Assembly (NCBI GenBank): GCA_015491955.1
Contig: WGFZ01000065.1
Coordinates: 1 to 34,307 of the forward strand
Length of the DNA stretch: 34,307 bases
Reading direction: 5' to 3'
Source of the DNA: Nitratifractor sp.
GTDB lineage: Bacteria; Campylobacterota; Campylobacteria; Campylobacterales; Sulfurovaceae
This document shows positions 30,827 to 34,307 of this stretch, piece after piece. Every line of letters starts with the position of its first letter. Position 1 is the first letter of the stretch. Under the pieces are notes generated by a model, which saw nothing but the letters and a program-made list of their open reading frames with translations, was not told the DNA's origin and did no database searches. The translations under genes were made by a program, and so were the position numbers.

Positions 30827-31015
30827 CTATCCAAACTCTAAATATCCTGCAACAATTAAAGAAAATAATATAGTAAAACCAATAACCATAACTTTATACC
30901 ACTTATCACCAATACAATAACGCTCTTGTAACCAATCACTAATCCTCATAGCAGGATAGGCAAAAAATAGAAGCAAAACAGACGTATATACAAGTGTCAA
31001 AACAATATTAATCAT
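30827..31015 (-). CDS. hypothetical small membrane protein (62 aa)
   Basis: MINIVLTLVYTSVLLLFFAYPAMRISDWLQERYCIGDKWYKVMVIGFTILFSLIVAGYLEFG; two TM segments; overlaps the upstream ORF by 4 nt. Confidence 0.7.
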   Translation of the reverse strand: MINIVLTLVYTSVLLLFFAYPAMRISDWLQERYCIGDKWYKVMVIGFTILFSLIVAGYLEFG

Positions 31016-31398
31016 TTATCTTTCACCTGATAGTAATTTTCAATAAAATGTTTCTCTTTCTCACTTTTTAGTGGTATTTTCTTTAACTCTTTAGAACTAC
31101 TATCTAAGATAATCAAAGTTTCACCTTTAAGTTTTAAATGTTTACTCGCCCATTCACGCTCTAACTCTTGAAGCCTAGAATAAAAATGTATAGCATCTGG
31201 CTCCTCTTTAAATTTAGGATTATCCTTACGAAGAATTTTAAGACCACCAAGAGTTTTTTCAATTACAAATGGAGTATATTGCCGTATTATAGGATAAAGA
31301 CGTGCATCACGGTGGGCTGGTCTTCCCAAAATAAAGGCTACAGCTACTAAAAAAAGGACAACCGCCCCCAATCCAAATCCAACTCTTTTACTTAACAT
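31012..31398 (-). CDS. hypothetical membrane-anchored protein
   Basis: One N-terminal TM then a charged domain. ATG at 31398 with AAGGA spaced 7-8 nt upstream; track TTG is at 31401. Confidence 0.7.
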   Translation of the reverse strand: MLSKRVGFGLGAVVLFLVAVAFILGRPAHRDARLYPIIRQYTPFVIEKTLGGLKILRKDNPKFKEEPDAIHFYSRLQELEREWASKHLKLKGETLIILDSSSKELKKIPLKSEKEKHFIENYYQVKDK

Positions 31399-31455
31399 CA
31401 AAAAATCCTTTTAATAAATCAAAACTAAGTATAGAGTCTCATATATTATAAATAG

Positions 31456-31469
31456 TTGATAAATATCAA
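31456..31469. promoter_or_regulatory. perfect FNR-type palindrome TTGAT-AAAT-ATCAA, possibly bidirectional
   Basis: Direct read of TTGATAAATATCAA. Minus-strand TATACT at 31428-31433 and plus-strand TACACT at 31493-31498 lie 22 and 23 nt from the box edges. Confidence 0.75.
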
Positions 31470-31527
31470 GCCAATAACTGCTCCCCTTGCGATACACTAA
31501 CATTTTAATATAAATAAGGAGTAGAGT

Positions 31528-31902
31528 ATGTTAAGAGATTTTTTCTATTTAGAGGGAGCATATTTAATCTTAGCGGTTATTATTATACTAATTACAATTT
31601 TTGTAACTACCCGCCCTTTTATGTCTCCATCTGCTCCTAAAAAAGGATTAGTGGCTGTTAGCTTAATTCTTAGTTTTTTTATAGGTATCCATTTTTGGAT
31701 TACAACCTCACGTATAGCCTATGTAAAAAAAGCATTTTATGAGAATAAACCTATTCTTTGTGAAAGTAGAATGTTACGTAAAATGGCTCAATCTATTGAG
31801 ATTCGTAAATCAACATTATCTAATTGGCAAATAAAAGGTGATAATTTTGTATCTCCTGAGTATAATCGACCTTTTCACCTTGCTCGTTGTATTGTTAAAT
31901 AG
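31528..31902 (+). CDS. hypothetical membrane protein (124 aa) in the nor region
   Basis: MLRDFFYLEGAYLILAVIIILITIFVTTRP...; AAGGAG upstream; 2 or more TM segments and two cysteines in the C-terminal half. Confidence 0.75.
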   Translation: MLRDFFYLEGAYLILAVIIILITIFVTTRPFMSPSAPKKGLVAVSLILSFFIGIHFWITTSRIAYVKKAFYENKPILCESRMLRKMAQSIEIRKSTLSNWQIKGDNFVSPEYNRPFHLARCIVK

Positions 31903-31936
31903 CTACTGTTGATAATTTTAAATATTAATAATATAC

Positions 31937-31978
31937 TTGATTACTATCAACTCTATTTGACGAAAAAATTCTTATAAT
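31937..31978 (+). promoter_or_regulatory. FNR-type palindrome TTGAT-TACT-ATCAA and -10 TATAAT of the nor operon
   Basis: Palindrome at 31937-31950, then 22 nt, then TATAAT (31973-31978); box centre about 41.5 nt from the expected start site. Confidence 0.8.
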
Positions 31979-32021
31979 ACCCTGTGCTTGTTGAGGCATA
32001 AAGTCAAAAGGAGTCCATATT

Positions 32022-32366
32022 ATGGGAAATTTTATTGGGTGGCCAGAGATTGCACCAGAGCAGTTTTTACCTATTTTCATTATTTCAACACTAGTTTTAA
32101 TATTTGGAGTAGGATATGCCTCAATCATTACACTGGCAAAAATGGGATTTTTCTCAAAAAGATGGATGACTCTTGGCTACTTGTTTTGGGGCTTACAAAC
32201 ACTTAGTCTATATAAGCTTGCCATACTTATACATAGTAATCACTATACAACAAAAGTATTACTAGTAACTATGATAGCTTATCTCTTCGTACCTCATCTG
32301 TACTTCTACCTAATATCAGAGTCAGATAAGCGTTACGAACAAGACAATGATAATCAAACAAAATAA
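32022..32366 (+). CDS. hypothetical multi-pass membrane protein upstream of norC
   Basis: MGNFIGWPEIAPEQFLPIFIISTLVLIFGVGYASIITLAKMGFFS...; about three TM segments; AAAAGGAG upstream; precedes norC closely. Confidence 0.75.
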   Translation: MGNFIGWPEIAPEQFLPIFIISTLVLIFGVGYASIITLAKMGFFSKRWMTLGYLFWGLQTLSLYKLAILIHSNHYTTKVLLVTMIAYLFVPHLYFYLISESDKRYEQDNDNQTK

Positions 32367-32376
32367 AGGAGGAAGA

Positions 32377-33045
32377 ATGGCTAAAAAACAAGCATCAGTT
32401 TGGACAAGTATTAGCTTTTGGCGTCGTTCTGCAGCTTGGGTAACAGGCTTTGCGACAATTTTGTTAATCTGGCTAACATTTGATACTATAGGTCAGATTC
32501 GTATGGGTACTAACGATGAGTTGGTAAAGGGGATAAAAAGGAGAGTTCCTGCTCCAACTGTAGTTAATTATAAAATTGGCTACAAATATGATGCAAAACG
32601 TGGTTTAGAAGCTCCTGTAATAGGACCTCAAAAACAGCCACTATTTGGTAAAGAGTTGAGTCCAAAAGAGGCAAGTGAGATGCTTCATCTAGGAAAACTT
32701 ACATCTCAAGCTAAGAACTGTATGGATTGCCATACACTACTTGGAAATGGTGGCTATTATGCACCAGATTTAACAAAAGCTTGGCTAGACCCAATGTGGG
32801 AAAAGACTATGCCTGCTATTACAAATACAAAGACAAAAGAGGATGCTATGGTGGCATTTTTAATGCACCCTGAACTATTTGCTACACATGCTAGACGTAT
32901 GCCAAATTTGGGAATAACCAAAAAAGAGGCAAAGGCTCTTGTTGTATTCTTGAAACATATGTCCTCTATTGATACAAATGGATATCCTAGAGGATTCTCT
33001 AAAACAGTAGAACAATACAAAGCAGGAGGGACCTATGCTAAGTAA
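32377..33045 (+). CDS. norC: nitric oxide reductase subunit C
   Basis: N-terminal TM anchor, NCMDCHTLLGNGGYYAPDLTKAW (CxxCH), ARRMPNLGITKKEAKALVVFLKHM. ATG 32377 has AAAGGAGGA upstream. Confidence 0.94.
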   Translation: MAKKQASVWTSISFWRRSAAWVTGFATILLIWLTFDTIGQIRMGTNDELVKGIKRRVPAPTVVNYKIGYKYDAKRGLEAPVIGPQKQPLFGKELSPKEASEMLHLGKLTSQAKNCMDCHTLLGNGGYYAPDLTKAWLDPMWEKTMPAITNTKTKEDAMVAFLMHPELFATHARRMPNLGITKKEAKALVVFLKHMSSIDTNGYPRGFSKTVEQYKAGGTYAK

Positions 33046-34307
33046 AACTGCACACTTATCACCTTCTAAACAGTTGGCGATGAACTACTTTAGAGTGGCA
33101 ATTGTACTATTTGGTGCACAATTACTAATGGGATTAATTGCTGGATACCAATTCTTAAATCCTAGCTTTTTATATGGTATTTTTGATTTTAGTGTAGCCC
33201 GTATGATACATATCAATGCACTTGTTGTCTGGATGCTCTATGCAATGATAGGCTCAGTCTATCTAATGTTACCAGATGAGACTGGTATTGAAAATCCTGT
33301 ATATATAGGACTGGGTAAACTAGCATTTTGGATATTAACTATTGCTGTTGCTATTGTTGTATTAGTCTTTATCTTTGTTCAAGTTGGACCTGGTAAAGAG
33401 AGTACTATTTGGTTTATTAATGAGGGTCGTGAGTATCTTGAGGCACCACGTTGGGCTGATATTGGTATTGTTGTAGTTGTTTTAATCTTCTATGCTAATG
33501 TATTCTTTACCTATCTCAAAGGTAAGAGAACTGGAATTATGACTGTTATGGTTGCCAACTTGATGGCTGTAGCTGGTCTATATCTTGCTGGAATGTTCTT
33601 TACTGATAATATATCTATGGATCAATACTGGTGGTGGTGGGTTATTCACCTTTGGGTAGAAGCTACTTGGGAAGTATTTGTTGGAACACTAGCTGCTTAT
33701 GCCTTGATTAAAGTAATCGATGCTAAACGTGAAATTGTTGAGATGTGGCTATGGATTGAAGTATTGATGCTATTTGGTTCTGGAATTTTAGGACTTGGGC
33801 ATCACTACTTTTGGATTGGAACTCCTGAATATTGGTGGGAAATTGGAGCCCTATTTAGTTCTCTTGAACCTGTTCCTTTAGTTGCAATGTTTGTTCACGT
33901 ACTCTATGATTGGGGTAAAGAGCAAGGTCAATGTGAAGCACATGGTGAAAAGAGTACTATAAAAAATGGTCCTGTAATGGCTTGGCTTGTTACAAATGCC
34001 TTTGGAAACTTCCTAGGTGCTGGTATTTGGGGATTTTTCCATACACTTCCTCAAGTAAATATCTATACACACGGCTCACAATTTACAGCAGCTCACGGAC
34101 ACTTAGCATTCTTTGGTGCCTATGCAACAATCTTGATTGGTATGATGTATCTTGGTATCCAAGAGAACTATGGAATCAAAAGAATGAAGATGACTTTCAA
34201 CTCTAAAATGGCAATAAGTTTAATTACATTTGGAGTTTTAGGAATGACTGTAGCCTTGACAATTGCTGGATATGAGCAAGTACTTATAGAACGTGCTGAA
34301 CTTGGTG
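33035..34307 (+). CDS. norB: nitric oxide reductase subunit B, truncated by window end
   Basis: Continuous frame from ATG 33035: MLSKTAHLSPSKQLAMNYFRVAIVLFGAQLLMG...VIHLWVEATWEVFVGTL...GLGHHYFWIGTPEYWWEIGALFSSLEPVPL...AAHGHLAFFGAYA. Not in the ORF track because it is open at the edge. Confidence 0.96.
   Translation, partial: MLSKTAHLSPSKQLAMNYFRVAIVLFGAQLLMGLIAGYQFLNPSFLYGIFDFSVARMIHINALVVWMLYAMIGSVYLMLPDETGIENPVYIGLGKLAFWILTIAVAIVVLVFIFVQVGPGKESTIWFINEGREYLEAPRWADIGIVVVVLIFYANVFFTYLKGKRTGIMTVMVANLMAVAGLYLAGMFFTDNISMDQYWWWWVIHLWVEATWEVFVGTLAAYALIKVIDAKREIVEMWLWIEVLMLFGSGILGLGHHYFWIGTPEYWWEIGALFSSLEPVPLVAMFVHVLYDWGKEQGQCEAHGEKSTIKNGPVMAWLVTNAFGNFLGAGIWGFFHTLPQVNIYTHGSQFTAAHGHLAFFGAYATILIGMMYLGIQENYGIKRMKMTFNSKMAISLITFGVLGMTVALTIAGYEQVLIERAELG

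Noticed and set aside
31925-32206. Track ORFs 31925-32128 (-) and 31988-32206 (+)
   Set aside because: They overlap the FNR-box promoter and the better-supported 32022 ORF, which has a Shine-Dalgarno site and a membrane-protein profile.
33982-34206. Plus-strand 74-aa ORF near the right edge
   Set aside because: It is an alternate frame inside norB, whose main frame is open from 33035 to the window end with all active-site motifs.
1-34307. CRISPR arrays, transposases, phage genes or defence systems
   Set aside because: No regularly spaced repeats, insertion-sequence ends, integrase or recognisable defence proteins were found on reading both strands.

Overview
The window is an AT-rich chromosomal segment, probably from a Campylobacterota (epsilonproteobacterial) genome. 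This assignment rests on gene content and order, for example an HP0958/FlgZ-like zinc-ribbon protein next to waaA, Nif3 and DUF167 genes, and alaS-maf-PBP1A. Most of the window is housekeeping: ileS, a CinA-family gene, a four-tRNA operon (Lys-Glu-Val-Asp), PBP1A, an orphan ABC ATPase, a bioF-like gene, maf, alaS, murG, ftsW, a PBP2/FtsI-type transpeptidase, panC, prfB, waaA, trkA/trkH and acpS. Two denitrification segments are embedded in it. The first is a partial heme-d1 set on the minus strand (cytochrome c, nirF-like, nirJ-like, SUMT cobA/nirE), followed by a Crp/Fnr-type regulator with an unusual C-terminal cysteine cluster. The second is a norCB (cNOR-type) operon preceded by small uncharacterised membrane-protein genes. 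The strongest observation is a pair of perfect TTGAT-N4-ATCAA (FNR-type) palindromes in the nor region, each spaced from a -10 hexamer as expected for class II activation. One of them appears to serve divergent promoters and would bring four unnamed small proteins into a nitric-oxide/denitrification regulon. I also found genes absent from the supplied ORF track: the truncated norB at the right edge, a truncated CDS at the left edge, and a 39-aa membrane ORF overlapping the ileS stop. No CRISPR array, prophage or transposon was recognised. All functional calls are from reading the sequence; no database search was run.
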